A stretch of 64,000 nucleotides of DNA, from the NCBI RefSeq assembly GCF_016920785.2, contig NW_024609880.1:55742121-55806120 (forward strand), in the 5' to 3' direction. The stretch comes from Ixodes scapularis (Eukaryota; Arthropoda; Arachnida; Ixodida; Ixodidae). Under the pieces are notes generated by a model, which saw only the letters and a list, made by a program, of their open reading frames with translations, was not told the origin of the DNA and ran no database searches. Below are positions 1-11,835 of this stretch, piece by piece. Every line of letters begins with the position of its first letter. Within the stretch, counting starts at the first letter, position 1. Position numbers and translations under genes: made by a program.

Positions 1-1120
1 TGACGTCAAAGGGGGACTTTTAAAAAGATAGGAAGTTGTTCAATTACCTGCTCGATGAAAGGTAACTTTTCTATAAATCTTGTCGTTCCAACATAAATAT
101 AGATGCGTCAAAAAAATCATCGACAAAACTTTTATTATAAGGAGTTTTAGTGGCGCCATTAATCCGAGGTCAACAAAACCGCCAGCTCTATCTGCCATCG
201 CGAACAGCCGCCAGAAGCCGGAGGAAGACGGGGGCAGAGCCGGACGGGGATGGCCGGACCCGGACGAGACTTTCTTCCTCTCGCCATGTTGATCGCGCTG
301 CGCAGCAAGCACGTGGTCACGTGGTCACGAGCGGGTAAGGTCTCGCTACTCACTGATGGCTCTAGAGAGAGAGTTTCACCGGAACGCCGCGCGACCCCCA
401 TTGACGTCACAGCGCACGTGACTCGGAAGATGGTGAAGGAGTTGAGAGACACCGGAAACCTCAATCTTTGCCCATTTTTAAAAGAAAAAATAGGACATGC
501 AGGTAAAAGCGGTTTTTGGTTCTTTACTTCAGAAAAGTCGAGGAATCAACTCCCAAATTATTTCAGCAAAACAGTATAATAGTTGCACGACCCCTTAAAA
601 AAAAATCTTTTTAATTTTGGGATATACTGCGAAACTACATAGCAGCGACCTGCGACATTTTTGTTCTCCTTTTATTTTTCTCCCTTCGTATCTACTTTTA
701 TTGATTTCCTAAAACACGTCGTAAATAAGGAAGCCTAAGTGCTGAAGTTTCCTAGGTCTCTTAAGAAGGCCACCTTCGGTCACAGATTCGACCCGACAGC
801 GGCGTCGGCATTCGGTTGGGGGTCGTGTGCAATCAGTGAGAACACGACGTTGCGCAAAAAGCAACGTCAGAAAATAAGGATCACGCTATCAATACTGTGA
901 TACCGGAATGAATGTCAATAACGAATTTGTATTCGGCCGAAGAATCTACCAGCACAGGAACTTTTCCACTCTACCGAAAAGCCGTCAGCGATGCGAACAC
1001 TATCGGAAAAGGTTATCTCAGGATATAAAAAAGGGGCCACCAATAATAAGAAATTCTAGTAGCATCCTGTCTTCTGACGTAACAAAGACGAAGACGATAA
1101 AGAAACGCAATCTCTCAATC
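1..1120. other. intergenic, no gene recognised
   Basis: GC-rich at 200-460 and AT-rich elsewhere. Several short open frames occur on both strands, but none shows a recognisable domain, splice structure or agreement with a paralogue. I see no coding gene here. Confidence 0.5.
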
Positions 1121-1127
1121 AATGGTC

Positions 1128-1217
1128 TGGAGTAGCCGGCGCTGATCCTGCAGCTGCTAAAATCTCCACTTTGAACGTTTTGTTTTAATAAAGATCTATT
1201 CTCTCTCTGGGACCACA
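1128..1217 (+). mobile_element. LINE 3' end fragment
   Basis: The segment reads GGAGTAGCCGGCGCT, then a short spacer, an AATAAAG box and a TTCTCTCTCT tail. This matches in order the 3' terminus of the intact LINE at 52046-52110 (GGAGTAGCCGGTGTC, AATAAAG, TCTCTC tail). It is therefore a severely 5'-truncated copy of a related I-group non-LTR retrotransposon on the plus strand. No coding part remains. Confidence 0.6.
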
Positions 1218-1539
1218 TGAACCAAAAGGTGGAAACTAAATTCTTAGATGTTTCTTAATACATACGAATATGGCATATATGCCTATCATTTAATCTTTTT
1301 TAATTGTTTGGAAACAAAAAACTTTAATAAATTTAGCTTTAGAGACAAACAGTAATGAGCAAGTACGCACCAAAATACTAGGAATAAAGCGAATCTACAT
1401 AGACAAGAGGAACAACCATACAAACACGATAAACATACGCAAAAGCGGACAAACGTTGCGAAACGCACCCTCCTGCGCAGCTGATCAAAACACACCGACC
1501 GAATAATTTAACACGCCATAAGGAATTCCAAACGATAAA

Positions 1540-1604
<65 letters not shown>
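1540..1604. repeat. (CT)n-(AT)n microsatellite
   Basis: About 38 bp of CT repeats run directly into about 26 bp of AT repeats. Confidence 0.95.
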
Positions 1605-1774
1605 GCCCAACACTGTTCAGACGCGCGAAAGATGCATATATCGAGCTCTGCACTTTGAGATTAAACCCGGACGACGGCGTGCAAACCGGGACGCTCGCTA
1701 CGAGGCTCTGCTCCAGACAAAATGCGACCGCAGCAGGCACTATCGACCAACGCACTGTTTCCAAACGAGCCTGC

Positions 1775-1882
1775 ATTTGCCCACATCGAGTGTGGGCACT
1801 GCGAGTGCGCAGAAACCAGATTCGCCCGAGGCGAAGCATCCGCGCATGCGCACTGCCGACAGCAGCGCCACCGCTGTGGTGT
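1775..1882. repeat. repeat shared with the right end of the window
   Basis: This segment (TTTGCCCACA, GTGTGGGCA, GAGTGCGCAGAAACCA, GCGCATGCGCA, AGCGCCACCG in order) recurs on the same strand at 63893-64000. It contains a palindromic GCGCATGCGC core that resembles an NRF-1-type site. It could be a dispersed element or a shared regulatory module of the methyltransferase locus. The sequence shows only the duplication. Confidence 0.6.
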
Positions 1883-2317
1883 GAACGTCACAGAGCTGGG
1901 TTGGTCTATACAATCCGTTTGAGGCAATCAAGCCTTGGCAAATGTGTATCCCCACGGAGCACGTCTTCATTGTGCCTTTGCTATCAGCGTTTAAACCAAT
2001 CAGGCACAGTGAAGGATCAGTTATTGGTTCAGCCGGCGATAGTACAATGACAACGACCGCCAAGACGACGCTAGCGGTCGCACCGCACTTTATCTACAGC
2101 GAGGAACGAGACGCCCATTGGGAGGCTGGTTCACGTCCCCCTGTCTAAACAAACACGCAACACTGAAAAAAAAAAGAAAAAAAAAATTAACGCGGTATGC
2201 AAGAACGGGCAAAATCTCTCCTCTGTTCCCCTTCGCGTCAGTCGATGGGAGGAGGATTCCAAGGCGGCGAAACGGCTCGTGTTCTGGGCTCACTGTGACT
2301 TTAGCTCCATATTAGGG

Positions 2318-2460
2318 AGTTTTAGTAGACCGTGTTTCCCCCTCCGCTAACCCTCCGCTACGAAGAAACCGCCACTGCGCCTGCGCGCCAATGGCCTTGG
2401 CTCTAGAGTTCCGGGTAGCGGAGGGGCCTAGCGGAGCGGGAAACACGGTCTACTAAAACT
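2318..2460. mobile_element. short palindromic TIR element (GTTTTAGTAGACC family)
   Basis: Terminal inverted repeats AGTTTTAGTAGACCGTGTTT and its complement bound a 143-bp GC-rich interior. The left flank reads TTAGGG, which recurs next to other family members. There is no coding capacity. This is the cleanest copy in the window of a short non-autonomous family. Confidence 0.8.
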
Positions 2461-4688
2461 CGCTACTAAGCAAGCACTTTTGAGTCAACGCACTCGAAAA
2501 GTCAACGATTTTGCGTCAACTGAATATTCCGCGTGTGTGTGTGTGTTTTTTGTGTGTGCGCGTTTAGTGGTATATATATTTTTTATAAGGTGCCCTCATT
2601 CAAGCTAAAAGGTGGAAAGAGAGGGGGGGGGGGGGCTGCACACCTTCTAGGATGGGGATTTCAAACAGACAGCCCTCAGGCATCCTGCGGCTACCAGCCC
2701 AGTTCACGTGTCCGAGTACTGAAAATGGCTTGTACCATGAGAACCTCGCGTTGTCGATTCCTTCATTTCCTGCAAGTTTTGGTTCGTTTCCAGTTTTCTT
2801 TCCACCTGTTCCTAACGTTAATCTCCCGTACGACGATCCTGCCACTAGGCTGAGAGCACGGTTCTCCCGCTTAGGGACACACCTAGGATGCATAATCTTT
2901 TACGTAGCGGGTGTAACTGCCAAAGCTTATGAGCTTGAGCCTCTAACCTTCCTGCTGCATGTTATAAATTAAAATGATGAAAAGGCGGCTAGAAAATAAC
3001 AATCAAATGAGAGCCTTCATTTGTATAACAGTCCTAAAAAATCACCAAGGTAACAAAAACTGTCCCTTATTTTGTCTTCTTTTTTTATGACGCTGTGTTT
3101 TATTAAATTTTGAGTGAGTTGAACAGGGCAACGACAATATGTCCTGCTGTTCAATTAAAAAAATGCCAGCACGTTCTCGGAGCGGCGCCATTTTACTTTT
3201 ACTTGCCCCATCAGGCATTTACCCAAAGTAGTCACGTTAACTATTCAAAGCTAGAGATGCCACTGGCAAAACGGCGAGTTTACAATCAGCACAATTAAGA
3301 TACGAAGTCGATATTTTAGGATTTCTGATAGACGAAGCTGCACCTTAACGTGGACCCTTCAGGGCTATTTCACTTTCCACGGCCTATAATCCCCCCCCCC
3401 CCTCCCCTACGTTGGCCCTTGACCTTTAGGGAGTCAGAAATTCGGCCCCCAAACTCCGATAAGTTTGAAACCCCTGGCCTAGAAGGCGGGTATATCGCTG
3501 CTCTGATATAATTCGGCTGATAAAACACATCCTGTTTTAAAAAGAAAGGTGTATAGCCGATGACAAGATGAGAACGACAGGAAAGAGATTTTGCAGGCCC
3601 TTGCCTCTTGCTTGACGATTACTCTCAGCCTCTTTGCTCACTCCGCGCGCGGCACTGCTTGTTTCACAGAGGTGAAACTCACGAAGATCATAACGGCGAA
3701 GTGGGAGAGCACGAAGTTCGTCTGCTTGTCGGATCCGATTACTGTAACGTGCGGCTTCCGCCTGGTCGGGCTCAAACGCACCGCTGAAGTACCGTAAATG
3801 AACTCTCAGTGTTGTCCGCTTGTAAGGAAAGTGAAAAGCAAAATATGGCGAAACATCTATATTCCTGTCGTCATCATAAAATGACACCTGTGTGTGCCCG
3901 CCTTAATGCGCGCACCGCGGGAGGTGTTGCTATCTATTGTGTATTTGGCGAACTACAAACGTTATGTTCGCACAGTGTTTCGCTTTGCTGGGCTATTTAT
4001 AGTTTTCAACTTAGACGCTTCGCACATTTCGCACACCGGCCGCTCTGGGGGTAGTGCCAATGTGAGCACTGGCTCTTCCGATTGAAAACTTGCAACGTTT
4101 TTAGGAATTAAATTCCGAGGATGAGAACTCATCATTCAACGAAGAAGCTCTGTAAAGTTCCTCTGGATAAAAGATTGAAGCCACCGGAATATTGTGGAAA
4201 GGAAAGCGTAAAAATAAATCTGGAGGGATGTAAAGTGACAACTTTAATCTTTCAATGTTGTCGTTTGATTCTTCGAGACCTGAACAGCTCCCGATAAATA
4301 ATAATAATAATAAAAAAGAAAACCACGGCAATAATCTTTTTTATTTTTTATTTGTAAACGCAACCCATTCACTAATAACATTAAAAAACTCAACTGTCAA
4401 GGGGTTAAAACATTTGGTTTTTAAAGCATAATAGATAATTGTAATTATTTATTAGGAAAATGATAAACGTTGAGGTAAATATAATGAAGATAACCAAGCA
4501 CCTCAAGCTTGATAGTTTTCGAATACTATGGAATACTATCAATTCATTCCCCTTGAAAATTAAAAAAAGAACAGAGCTGTTCTTAAAGCGTTGCGAGCGA
4601 AAATTTGCTCTTTTATGAGCAGAATTTGTGACTTTCGCTTACTGTTGAAATGAACAAAAATAATATGAAAGTATCCATTTGCTGGGAT
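2461..4688. other. intergenic, no confident gene
   Basis: Contains (GT)n near 2532-2560, a G run at 2622-2636, a C run at 3391-3402 and an AAT microsatellite near 4297-4312. A GC-richer block at 3585-3800 is open on both strands, but neither translation matches a family I know and no splice sites frame it convincingly. Confidence 0.5.
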
Positions 4689-5807
4689 CAGATTTGTACG
4701 TAATCCGTTACAAGTAACGAAATTACTTGTAATCCCTTACATTTATCAGTAATTTAGTAACGGAATAATTACATATTTTCTAGGGTAATTTGAAAGTAAT
4801 TCCCTTACATTTTTTACGTAACGGATTCGTTGTAATCCGTTACATTTTTTTTGTCAGAACCAACCCCCCCCCCCCCCCCCCCCCCCCGGCCCCCAATTCT
4901 AAATAAAGTTGCTTTTTTTTTTTTGTAAAGTCGAGCGGCAGTGACACTGTCACGCGAATCAACCAGCGCAAAGTGAGGCTTGGCACTCTTCAGTTCCGCA
5001 AAGCCTTTTTTTGCAACACCAAGCCCCTGAATCTATCTTTTAGTCCCTTTGTTTTTTCTTTGCGATCGAAGACGGGGAGAGGAGGACACCAGGTGATTGT
5101 GCGCCTCTTCAAGACGCTCGAGGCGGTAAGTGCACTGAAAAGAATTAACAATGTCCTTCTTGGCTCTAGTAACTACGACCATTTTCATAATGTCACAACA
5201 CGAGACAACGCTCCGTCTACCCTACCCTTCTTGTGAGTCAGCTTTTTGCGAGCACTTAGAAAATGGTGATAGTCTTCCCTTTTTCTTCTTCCCGTTTTGC
5301 CCCAGCAGGACGCATCTTATCTCAAGCAGATATTTTTACAAATGAAACATAATGGTGGCTGACGTAGACTTAATATTCTGGGCTTGAGGAGAGAGTGAAA
5401 TTCGTGAGTGAGCCATATTGTGGCTTAGTTCTCTGCCCTTCGCTGCCCGTGGCATCAGCGGACGTCTATCTGGAGAACACCGGAGTAAACTGCAGTCAGT
5501 TCGTGCTCCGTGCGTTTTTGAACGGCACCAAGAAAGGTACACACGGCAAACGTGCGTTTACATTTCCTTGTTTTAACCGACGTTCTAATTAATTGTTGTT
5601 ATGAGTGTCCCTCTTTTTCTTTTATTACTTATATTTATATACTGGAAACTTTTTTATTTACCAACGTCTCAAGCGAGGCTCGAACTGTTCAGAACCAAAG
5701 GAAGAAGAATATCGAGCCAAACGTTATTTATTATTTAATTATCACCTTACTGTTACCATTATGTTTTGCTATTGATGACTTCCACAGCTTCACGATTTAG
5801 ACAATGG

Positions 5808-5945
5808 AGAATTTTAGTAGATCGGCCCAATGGCTCCGATAACGATATCCGATACTGCGCCGCCATTTTTGCATATGCATCATATCATTATCAGGTACCG
5901 TTATCGCGGGTATCGGAGGTATCGGAAGGATCTACTAAAACTCTC
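5808..5945. mobile_element. short palindromic TIR element nested in hAT copy 1
   Basis: Ends are TTTTAGTAGATC and GATCTACTAAAA. The interior is an imperfect palindrome rich in CCGATA and TATCGG. The same insertion sits at the matching place in hAT copy 2 (37106-37243), so it entered the hAT lineage before the copies separated. Confidence 0.8.
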
Positions 5946-6190
5946 GAATAGCAGGCAACGGCTGCAACGACGATTCGAGGTAAACAGTACTTCCCTAGCT
6001 TCGCTGAAAAAGCTCAATGCAGAGCATGAAGCATTCGTGAGGAACAATATGGCACTCCCATCCAGTGCCTCAGCTCAAATGGTGTTCAGCGTAGCAGTCG
6101 ACATATTGAGTAAGAAATAACGCAAAATGTCTGACGAGAGCCAGCTGTTGCTCAAAATACTCAATGTCATTAAATGGAACAGGTGGAATA
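5945..6190 (+). pseudogene. hAT transposase C-terminal remnant
   Basis: The frame reads LASLKKLNAEHEAF, then NMALPSSASAQMVFSVAVDI, then LSKK, a stop at 6118-6120, and RKMSDESQLLLKIL. This is the hAT C-terminal dimerisation signature: a PSSA motif, a phenylalanine-serine patch, and K-x-M-S-D followed by a leucine-rich helix. The in-frame stop splits the motif, and the hAT copy at 35900-38015 has a stop at the same codon. No N-terminal BED finger or catalytic core was found, so the element cannot supply its own transposase. Confidence 0.7.
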
Positions 6191-6392
6191 ACCCTCCTCC
6201 CTTTGTTTCTTACTTGAGGACAATAATGTTAAAAGTAACGCCACGAAAGTAACGGATTACTTCTTTGGGGTAACGGTCAGTTACTTTCATGGGAGGGTAA
6301 TTGTAATTGTAATAAATTACAATTTAGCCTTGAGTAATTGTAAATGTAATTACTTACTATTTTTCAGTAACGTGTACAAGTCTGGCTGGGAT

Positions 6393-6958
6393 TATAAGCA
6401 TTCACTGCGAAATAAAGCGGCCCTGGAATGTTTTTTAATTGATGTTTCCCGTCTGCGTTAAAAAGTGCTGCAAACGCAAGCGTAAGACATCTGCACAGAA
6501 ACGCTTTTCTAGTACCTGATTGCCACTAAACACCAGTAATCAGTCCACTAAAATGCTTTAACCGTCGACCGAGTTCTTTTTAGTGGTACGCATCTCTGAC
6601 AAACTGCGCCCTATTAACTTAAATCACACCGCCCCCCCCCCCCTTTCCCTCTACATCTGTAGTGGAATTTTTCGGAGATTGTTCTCGGTGTGTTTAACTC
6701 TGTCGACCGCCAAAAAAAAAAAAAGAAAAAAAACACACATGCACAAAAAAAAAGCGTTTTTTTGTTTTTTTGCGCGAGTTTCGCGTTTCGTGTCAGTTTG
6801 ATCTTTTCGTTGAGTCCTTAAGAAACGCGGGCCTTGGCTAGTTTCAAGCATTATAGTATCGCTCCACAGCTAATGAGATTGTGGCATTAGTTATACAAAC
6901 GTTGTCGTCCGTGCCTACAGCCGCCTTGTCTTCCCGTTTCTTTGTTTTCGAGTTCGCG
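6393..6958. other. 5' flank of methyltransferase gene A
   Basis: AT-rich sequence with poly-C and poly-A runs. Exon 1 of gene A follows. The frame stays open upstream to 6881, but the translation start is placed at 6959 because that matches the start of gene B. No TATA box could be assigned. Confidence 0.4.
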
Positions 6959-7496
6959 ATGACGGCTAACACCGAACCCAGAAGTTCCACGCTCAAGCCG
7001 GAGCTTTACATGGATGTCACCGGGTCCTGGTGGCTCACGTCAGCCGCCGACGAACTGAGTCTCCTGCAAGACTCGTTTCCCGGCGGCCCTACCGGAGGAC
7101 AGCAGTTCCTGGACCTTGGCTGCGGCACTGGCAACGTGACGCGAGATGTGCTGCTACCCCCGCTGCCCTCCGTTCAGAAGGATCGTCGCCGTGGACTCGT
7201 CCAGGGACATGGTGGAGTACGCGAGACAGCACTTTGCCCATCCCAAGATCTCCTACGATGTCCTCAACATTCTAGCAGACAACGTGTCCGACTTCGTGGA
7301 GCGATACGGCCAGTTCGACCGCGTCTACTCGCTGTTTTGCTTCAACTGGGTCAGGGACCAAGAGAAGGCGCTCAAGAACGTCGCCGAGTTGATGAAGCCG
7401 GGCGGCGAGGCCTACTTTCGGTTCTACGCCGCCACCCCGGTCATGCGGTTCCGCCAGAAGCTGGCTAAGATGGAACGCTGGCGCAAGTACGCAAAG
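6959..7496 (+). CDS. gene A exon 1
   Basis: Start ATG at 6959-6961. MTANTEPRSSTLKPELY aligns with the N-terminus of gene B (MIASGETSSTFKTELY). The exon encodes the SAM-binding half. It ends GCAAAG before the donor GTGAGC (phase 0). The single-C frameshift lies at 7157-7161. Confidence 0.85.
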
Positions 7497-10211
7497 GTGA
7501 GCGTATTCGCTTGCCGAGAAGCGTAAAAGGAGAAGCTTAGTGGGCGGTCGCTCTACTAGTACATCATAAAACAGTCTGCAGTCACTGTGTGATGCGGGAC
7601 TCCCCATACCCTGCGTTTCTTTAACTCTCCGTCAGAGTTATATGACGATGATAATTAAGCACAATATTTGAAGCTACGAGGCCGTCTGTGTGCCACAAAA
7701 TAGAGAAAGTTTTTTTTTAATTTTTATTATTGTTCTTAGTGTCATATAAACGAACCTCATAGATGACTAAAAAGACTAAATAAAATATTTTTTAAGTAAA
7801 TTTTTTTAAGAAAAGACCCAGGCCAGCTTACCTTGCTGTTACTTTAATAAAATGAACATCTAATTTTTTTAAACCGAGCTAGCATTCAATTTTATGTGTA
7901 GGTTGGAGCCGATAAAAGGGCGTGATCATAAAATAAGCATTTCGCGGGGAACCGAAACATCAGTGGACAGGCATTCTTTCAGATAACAATACAATATTGT
8001 CGTTGGCATGCACGATCTTGCCATATATAGTCAGTAATATTCAGAAGACCACTCCAAACTTTTTTTCTTATTTCTAAATCTATTTCATTACTGCGAAGAT
8101 TTGCGAAGACTGCATACCTCCAAGCCTGGACCATGTTGGAAAGGAAGCGCTCCACTTTTACATGTTGGGTCTTTTGAAGAAGGCAGAGCTGACTCCTTCG
8201 ATATGTGAAGTTAAAACTGAAGAGTCTTCGAATTATGCCGGCCCAGAGGACGTCATCCGTAAGTACATAACTCGCAAAAACCTTGCGAGCAGTATAAGTC
8301 ATTTTTAACATTTAAAAGAGCAAGCCAATTCATTCATAGCTATATCGGTAATTAACTTTATCAAAATACGAGCTAAACTTAGGTCTAAAATAGGGTGGGT
8401 AGTCAAAGTTGCTGAATTAAGGAAACGAATCGGTCAAGTTATGTCAAGAAAAGTACATAGGTTAATTTAAGTAAATAATAATAAAAAAAATGTCCCTTCG
8501 CGCCCGCCATTTTCGTATGAGCTTTTTTCTCGTCAACCTGTACTTGGCTAGGTGTTTCTGAAGCCAAATTGTTTAAACAAAACAAAAAAGGTTTTCGAAG
8601 TGGGATACTGAAGCCAGTTTAGGTTCGAGATCCATAATGTTTCAGAAGTACCCTTGAGCTGCATTTAAAGCTAATGGTGCGTTGGTTACCCTATGACGAA
8701 TACTTAATTGGAAATAAAAATACGTTAAGTCGCCACCTTTGCAGACTAAGAAGACGAAACAAAAAACACGGACTCTTTAAACTTTTTTGGAAATATTTGT
8801 CTTGCGCGTTGGCGGAGTTGTCGTTGAGGCAAAGCTGTTGCAGTGTCTTCAGACCAGATCTATGCTTATTTTTTGACAAATGCTGAACTAACTGATGTCA
8901 GTGCTATTAACTACTAACAATTCTTGAACGCGAACTCTCCAACTGAATTTCACGTAGTTTAAAATGATTTAAATTCAAACTGCCTGAAGCTCTGACCTCC
9001 CTAATAATTTCTGAATTAGTGCGAAGGTTGTCGCTGAGTGAGAACATAATCTTAGACACCTGTCTTAAATAATTATGTTACAAATTCTTAATTTTTAGTT
9101 AAGATAACTTAGCTAAAAGATTCATGTCAGTAAACTACTGCATTTTCATTTTCCTGCCATCTATCCCAGCGCGGTCGGTATTTTAAATGCCAACCGTCAG
9201 ACCACTTTTGAGGTATTTCATAAGGCATATATGTTATCGAAGCCAGTGTTGATAACTTGAAAAGGAGTTTCAGGAAGCCTCAGAGTAGGCGCCGACGTTT
9301 TACTGAACATCTTAACTCAGACGATGAACCGGGTTGAAAATGCTGAGACATATATTTAGGTCCGCAAGAAAGAAAGACGTTCCAGACTTTTGATTTCTTT
9401 CTCCGTATTACTACTAGTACTACTACTATTAATACTACTACTGCTGCAACAACAACTACTACTATGACTATTACTACTGCTACTGGTGCAACAACAACTA
9501 CTTCTATGACTATCACTACTACTACTGCTATCTACTACAACAAATACTAGTACCACTACCACCACCGCTGCCACCATCACAACCACCACCACCACCACCA
9601 AACAACCAACCAACCAACCTAACCTACCAGCCAAAACCAACCAACCAACCCAACCTACCAGCCAAAACAAACCAACCAACCAACCTACCAGCCAAAACCA
9701 ACCAACCAACCAAGCAACCCATTTAGCCGCGCCCACGCACTCACCCACCAACCAACCCAGCCAACCCGTCCACATACCCAGCCAACCCAACCCACTCACC
9801 CACCCACCAACCAACCAGCCATTCAACCCACCCACCCACCAAAAAAACATCGGTTATTTTTCTGGGGCTTACAGAAGTTTACTTTTCAATTTCTATGGAA
9901 CGCGGAAATTCGTGTCGGACAAAAACTCCTAAGGGAAATTGTATGGTATTGTTCGAGCTCCCATCCTAGAACTTCCAGATATTACCGTCTTTCCCTTTTG
10001 CACTACAACGTTTCTTTTTCTAATGTTCCAACCAACAGGAGACTTGCTGTCCACGAACCCGCTGAGAGCCATTCTAACGCAGGAGGAAATGCCGTTACTT
10101 CTTGAAGACGCCACCGCTGAAGGGAACCGGTTGTGGGCAGACAAACAGGCCAATGGTGCTTTGCTGAACTTTGAAGTCTTTGTGGTGCGAGCCTCCAAGC
10201 CTGCCCTGTAA
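6959..10211 (+). CDS. JHAMT-like SAM-dependent methyltransferase, gene A (frameshifted)
   Basis: Three exons, 6959-7496, 8099-8258 and 10039-10211, with GT-AG introns in phases 0 and 1. Ignoring one extra base, they encode about 289 residues, the usual size for JHAMT-type enzymes. Motif I is LDLGCGTG at residues 51-58. It is followed by IVAVDSSRDMVEYA, the acidic loop after strand 2, then FDRVYSLFCFNWVRDQEKA and the LMKPGG turn. These are class I Rossmann methyltransferase features that bind S-adenosylmethionine. A C5 run at 7157-7161 has one C too many and shifts the frame between TRDVLLP and RRIVAVD. Removing one C gives LLPRCPPFRRIVAV, which matches gene B. The lesion may be real or a homopolymer error. 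The family fits JHAMT or another small-acid methyltransferase; the substrate cannot be read from sequence. Confidence 0.85.
8099..8258 (+). CDS. gene A exon 2
   Basis: 160 nt between an AG at 8097-8098 and a GTAAGT donor at 8259. It encodes ICEDCIPPSLDHVGKEAL, then LGLLKKAELTPSICEV. Gene C exon 2 has the same length and the same ICEACIPPS and GLLKAANLTP motifs, which fixes both splice sites. Confidence 0.85.
9400..9842. repeat. microsatellite and minisatellite array in gene A intron 2
   Basis: 9400-9600 is degenerate (TAC)n and (ACC)n trinucleotide repeat. 9600-9842 is a CCAA/CAAC-rich minisatellite with phrases such as CTACCAGCCAAAACCAACC repeating every 35-40 bp. Long open frames read through it only because of the repeat composition. 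Confidence 0.9.
10039..10211 (+). CDS. gene A exon 3
   Basis: 173 nt from the acceptor CAACAG to a TAA stop at 10209-10211. It encodes LLSTNPLRAILTQEEMPLLL, then EDATAEGNRLWADKQA and a terminal FEVFVVRASKPAL. Gene C exon 3 is exactly the same length and shares NPxR, LT, EE, LLLED, RLW, VFVV and KPxL. Confidence 0.88.
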
Positions 10212-10600
10212 TCACGTATGAAAAACAACTAACGACTCTCGATTCATGTTTATGCTGTGTCGTTTAATTAATAATATTAACTAAATTAAAAAAATGGAGA
10301 AGAAAACTCCGATTTTACAACATGTGCATTACACGATCTGGGGGTTGGGAAGGGGAACGCATTTCATCGCAGCCTTTTGTGAAGCATCGTGCAAGGCAAT
10401 ACGGTTGCAGACACATACATGATTTCGAAAGTTCTTGTTTTGCGAGAGTGAATTCACAAACAAAAGGTTTTCGCACAGTTTTTGAGCAAGTACACCGCGC
10501 GACACAGTTAGCGCGAACACGACACCAACGCCTCTTTGCATTTTTTTCAAAGAAAGCATAGAAAGCATTGAGCGGCATCAAAATTTGCTTTAGTGAGCCG

Positions 10601-10606
10601 AATAAA
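10601..10606 (+). terminator. candidate polyadenylation signal of gene A
   Basis: AATAAA about 390 nt after the stop codon, the first canonical hexamer downstream. Confidence 0.45.
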
Positions 10607-10844
10607 AAATTTCTGCTACACTAGTAGTTTTTTAGCAACCATTGTATCTCCCCTCCCCCCCCCCCCCCAAAAAAAAAAAAAAAAAAGAACAGGTGCTTGT
10701 TCGTTTGTGCTGACTTAGAGTCAGTACATAGGTACGCCTCAGAACATGGATACTTCAGACATATTGTTGCTTGAAGTCACTTTGAGGGTATCTGAAGCTC
10801 TATCTCAAATCTCGGCAAATGCGCGCTTTTTCGTGCTTCAGATA

Positions 10845-11012
10845 TGTTAAAACAGCCCGCGCAAAGCAAAGCGTGTTTGCACATCCGTTATGGTACAATG
10901 GGCCCTCCTGTGCGAACTGCTCATGTGAGAGTCTTCTGAGCACGCGCAGTGCGTATGGAGGGCTCACCGTACCGTATCGGATGTGCAAAAACGGTTCCCT
11001 AAAACTCTCTAT
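10845..11012. mobile_element. palindromic element of the GTTTTAG family
   Basis: The right end is CGGTTCCCTAAAACTCTCTA, a variant of the family terminus. Inside, GCACATCCGTTATGGTAC at 10879 is inverted at 10971-10988 (CCGTACCGTATCGGATGTGC). Non-coding. Confidence 0.55.
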
Positions 11013-11581
11013 TGCCAGTAGCTTCTTGACACCGTGTTCAAAGCTTCGAAAATCTCATTCCCGAATCGTGACTCTCACCGTTCGCGCCCGGTCTGCTGCA
11101 TCAGGCAAAAAAACAAAAAAAAAAAAAAAAAAAAAAAACGGTGTCTGCAAAGCAATTTGTGAATGGAGTGTCGGTGGCTCAGATGCTGCCTGTGTTGCGC
11201 TTTGTGCCTTTGTCACACCGAAACTCGCGGCTTGAGGGAGAATATCACAATTTGCGTATCAGCCGCATTGCTTACGACTGATTCAAATCAGTCAATTCAA
11301 TTCAAGAATTTATCCGCATGTTTTTTTTTATGAATAAGTATGTAAATGCCAATCGGTACGTATTGCAGCGGATGACCAAGATCACCAAAAGACTGGCTAC
11401 CTTGTATATCCACACGTCTTTGTCCCTGGGCCAGAGCAAAACTACTCTTAAAACAAGTGGCAACCCCTCCCTCATCTTGCAGCATGTCTTGAGGATTCCA
11501 AAATATTTTACTTACGCTAATTAATCAACAAGTTTAATTTACATGCACGCTTGCGAGCACACGCACTTACACATGTATGTT
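11013..11581. other. intergenic, no gene recognised
   Basis: Holds an A-rich run at 11106-11138. Short frames only, with no recognisable domain. Confidence 0.4.
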
Positions 11582-11835
11582 CCCAGGTAGCACCAAAACA
11601 TTATAATAATGTTATTTTTTTGTTTGGCCCAAACGTTTGAAATATGTCCTTAATGTCATTTAATTTAATGTTTCCACAATGTTTATCTGTACGTTAGATT
11701 AATGTTTTTCCAAACGTTATTTGAACACAGAGGAAACATTCCTACAACATAAATTTAATGTTTGCAAAACATTAAATTAACATTGAAGGAACATTCGAGA
11801 AACACTTTTACAACCGGTATGCAACGTTTGTGAAA

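Larger units (their letters stand above)
4689..6384 (+). mobile_element. hAT-type DNA transposon, copy 1
   Basis: The element begins CAGATTTGTACG and ends GTACAAGTCTG. It is flanked on both sides by the 8-bp duplication GCTGGGAT (4681-4688 and 6385-6392). An 8-bp duplication with CA..TG ends is the hAT hallmark. Subterminal regions are rich in GTAACG and GTAATT motifs in inverted orientation. A degenerate transposase C-terminus lies near the right end, and a small palindromic element is nested inside. A second copy is at 35900-38015. Confidence 0.85.

Noticed and set aside
1378..1839. 153-residue minus-strand frame with RERERERE
   Set aside because: The repeat comes from the CT/AT microsatellite and the rest lacks a recognisable domain.
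3591..3797. Plus-strand 68-residue frame that looks secreted
   Set aside because: The block is open on both strands, has no splice or polyadenylation context and no family resemblance that I can name.
4101..4331. Minus-strand 76-residue frame with a signal-peptide-like start (MPWFSFLLLLLF)
   Set aside because: The leucine run is made by an AAT microsatellite, there is one cysteine only, and nothing else supports a gene.
9356..9850. 164-residue Gly/Trp/Val-rich minus-strand frame
   Set aside because: It is a translation of the CCAA/ACC tandem array in gene A intron 2.
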